A DNA stretch of 34,011 nt from an uncultured Verrucomicrobia subdivision 3 bacterium (GTDB lineage Bacteria; Verrucomicrobiota; Verrucomicrobiia; Limisphaerales; UBA8199): contig CAIWMU010000267.1 in NCBI GenBank assembly GCA_903913865.1, forward strand, positions 1-34,011, read 5' to 3'. The notes under the pieces are model-generated. The model did not search any database. It had not been told where the DNA came from and saw only the letters and a program-made list of their open reading frames with translations. Shown piece by piece: positions 32,592-34,011 of this stretch (position 1 is the stretch's first letter; each line of letters starts with the position of its first letter). The position numbers were made by a program, and so were the translations under genes.

Positions 32592-33551
32592 ATGAACCCG
32601 ATCACCTCCCACACCTGTCAGCTCACGCCGGAGCAGGGGCAGGCTCTGCATACACTTCTGGAAAGCCGCAGTTTTACTTTTCGAACGGTGCCATACGCAC
32701 TGTTTGCAGGCGAAAAGGAGAAGGTGACAGTGGTTTTTTACCAGAGTGGAAAACTGGTTGTTCAAGGAAAGAATACACAGGAATTTGTTGAATTTGTTCT
32801 GGAGCCGGAAATCCTGAAAGAAGCACGGCTTGGCTATGAGGCGGTCCTGAATCCGGAAATGCTGTTGCCGCGTCTTGGGGTGGACGAGAGCGGAAAGGGG
32901 GATTTCTTTGGTCCCCTTTGTGTTGCAGGGGTTTATGTAAACGAATCGGTCGTGAAAGCTTTGAAAGAGGCCGGGGTGAGGGATTCGAAGCTTATTGGGA
33001 GCGACAAGCGGATCGGGGAACTGGCCGATATTATCAGGAACACCCCCGGATGTGTCACCACGGTTGTGCCGATCGGAAACGACGCCTATAACCGGCTCTA
33101 CATCAAAATGAGAAGCGTCAATGCCATGCTGGCCTGGGGGCATGCGCGGGTGATTGAGAACCTGATGTCGCTGAAATACCAGATGAATCCACCGCCCGTT
33201 CGGGCCATCAGTGACCAGTTTGCCTCCAGCAAGGATGTGGTGGCAAAGGCATTGATGGGATTGGGGAGGGAAATCGAGTTGATCCAGAGGCACAAGGCGG
33301 AACAGGATTTGGCAGTTGCGGCTGCTTCGATTCTGGCCAGAAACGAATTTGTGACCCGTCTGGCGAAGCTTTCCAAGGAGTTTGATCTGACTCTTCCGAA
33401 GGGAGCTTCCGCTGCTGTGGACGCCGCAGCGGTAAAATTTCTAGGCAAACATGGGGCCGATAAGTTGCCGAAAGTGAGCAAAATGCACTTTCGCACATCG
33501 TTCCGGGCCTTGGGTTTACCTGAGCCGCCTCGAAAAGAGTGGGGTCACTAG
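32592..33551 (+). CDS. rnhC: Ribonuclease HIII
   Basis: This protein of about 319 residues is an RNase HII/HIII-type enzyme that cleaves the RNA strand of RNA-DNA hybrids. The N-terminal TBP-like substrate-binding domain (about 8-80, with YALFAGEKEKVTVVFYQSGKLVVQG) is what separates HIII from HII. The catalytic domain starts LGVDESGKGDFFGPL with Asp98 and Glu99, and continues with RDSKLIGSDKRI, AISDQFASSKD and AVAAASILARNEFV. A GTG at 32541, one base after the purD stop, would add 17 residues; neither start has a strong ribosome-binding site. Together with purD it looks like a housekeeping pair. Confidence 0.95.
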   Translation: MNPITSHTCQLTPEQGQALHTLLESRSFTFRTVPYALFAGEKEKVTVVFYQSGKLVVQGKNTQEFVEFVLEPEILKEARLGYEAVLNPEMLLPRLGVDESGKGDFFGPLCVAGVYVNESVVKALKEAGVRDSKLIGSDKRIGELADIIRNTPGCVTTVVPIGNDAYNRLYIKMRSVNAMLAWGHARVIENLMSLKYQMNPPPVRAISDQFASSKDVVAKALMGLGREIELIQRHKAEQDLAVAAASILARNEFVTRLAKLSKEFDLTLPKGASAAVDAAAVKFLGKHGADKLPKVSKMHFRTSFRALGLPEPPRKEWGH

Positions 33552-33904
33552 AAAAGAGGCGGGGCAGGGGGGCTTAACCACTGAACTGGGGGAGGATGGC
33601 GGGCGTAAGGGTTTAATCTACCTAAGTTACTTTCTAATAGCGGCTTGCGATGCAATGGGGATGGCATGTGGCAGGCAATCGGGTGTAATGGATGGAGCTG
33701 GTTGTCGGGTGCGGTTGTTGACAGGTGAAAATTTCTTGAACTTTTTTCAAAACCACATTGACACGAGGAGTGATATTCCCTAGCTTTGACCTCGACAATT
33801 GGGCCGTCAAAGTCAAAAGATACCAGCCCCAGAATCTTTGAGAACCAAAGCTTGGGCCATGGGTTTTTGTCGTTTGTAAGTATCAGATGAATGGTATTGG
33901 CCAC
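33552..33904. other. AT-richer intergenic region before tRNA-Thr
   Basis: I see no gene here. The stretch turns AT-rich and holds two TTGACA-like boxes (near 33716 and 33764) without good -10 partners. A weak TTGTCG (33867-33872) with a TGGTAT (33892-33897) lies just before the tRNA, at an untypically long 19-base spacing. Confidence 0.45.
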
Positions 33905-34008
33905 GCCCATGTAGCTCAGTTGGCAGAGCGCGTCCTTGGTTAGGTCGAGGTCATCAGTTCAATTCTGATCATGGGCTCCATTAAAAATTAGTAAACGTAG
34001 ATTAAACC
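33610..34008. repeat. 12-bp inverted repeat pair around tRNA-Thr
   Basis: GGTTTAATCTAC at 33610-33621 is exactly mirrored by GTAGATTAAACC at 33997-34008. The two arms enclose about 375 bases that include tRNA-Thr. The match stops on both sides at 12 bases. Confidence 0.5.
33905..33980 (+). tRNA. tRNA-Thr (anticodon GGT), with abnormal anticodon arm
   Basis: The 76 bases fold as a standard tRNA: acceptor GCCCATG/CATGGGC, D-stem GCTC/GAGC, variable AGGTC, T-arm ATCAG-TTCAATT-CTGAT, discriminator T and encoded CCA. The anticodon loop is TTGGTTA, so bases 34-36 are GGT (Thr). Two positions are odd: base 37 is T instead of the usual A, and the anticodon stem CGTCC/GGTCG has a T-T mismatch at 29-41. 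Changing both T to A would give the normal TTGGTAA and GGACG. It may be a functional variant, a damaged copy, or carry sequence errors. Confidence 0.85.
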
Positions 34009-34011
34009 GAG

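Noticed and set aside
33548-33910. 120-codon minus-strand frame between RNase HIII and tRNA-Thr
   Set aside because: It has no recognisable family, lies in AT-rich DNA and reaches the tRNA's edge; it looks like chance.

Overview
The window looks like a chromosomal piece of a Verrucomicrobiota-type bacterium (related PVC lineages are possible; this is inference from gene families, not a phylogeny). The pointers are a very large LamG/Ig secreted protein, a beta-helix protein with MBG repeats, three sulfatases in a row, a DUF1080 lipoprotein, a DUF4912 protein coupled to a GH57 enzyme, RNase HIII, and many short dispersed intergenic repeats. Most of the window is GC-rich; about 3.2-4.65 kb and the last 400 bases are visibly more AT-rich.

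Layout. 1-2702 (minus): a secreted protein with an N-terminal signal peptide, a beta-helix domain and a run of 264-bp MBG repeats that leaves the window at its left edge. 2703-4657: almost gene-free, with a good minus-strand promoter at 3333-3361 and several hairpins, ending at a minus-strand tRNA-Pro(CGG). 4736-5111: dispersed repeats. 5112-8912 (plus): three tandem CNNM/CorC-type membrane proteins, the first with a C-terminal tail made from a palindromic repeat. 8927-10129 (minus): a CruF-like carotenoid hydratase and a DUF167 protein. 10189-12436 (plus): a DUF1080 lipoprotein and a secreted GH99-like protein. 12739-17622 (minus): a 1627-residue LamG/Ig protein with a clear terminator. 18025-24488 (plus): an SGNH hydrolase, a GNAT acetyltransferase and three sulfatases. 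24667-28490 (plus): DUF4912 protein and GH57 glucan branching-type enzyme, translationally coupled. 28495-29838 (minus): HflX. 30054-33551 (plus): Gfo/Idh/MocA oxidoreductase, PurD, RNase HIII. 33905-33980: a tRNA-Thr(GGT) with an abnormal anticodon arm.

How it fits together. The secreted enzymes (three sulfatases, DUF1080, GH99-like, SGNH esterase) and the LamG and beta-helix proteins suggest a cell that binds and breaks down sulfated or acylated polysaccharides. DUF4912/GH57 points to storage alpha-glucan metabolism. HflX, PurD, RNase HIII and the tRNAs are housekeeping. I saw no CRISPR array, defence cluster, prophage or intact insertion sequence. The least explained parts are the hairpin-rich stretch beside tRNA-Pro, the repeat-derived protein tail at 6.4-6.6 kb, the repeat/hairpin block at 18.9-19.2 kb and the odd tRNA-Thr.
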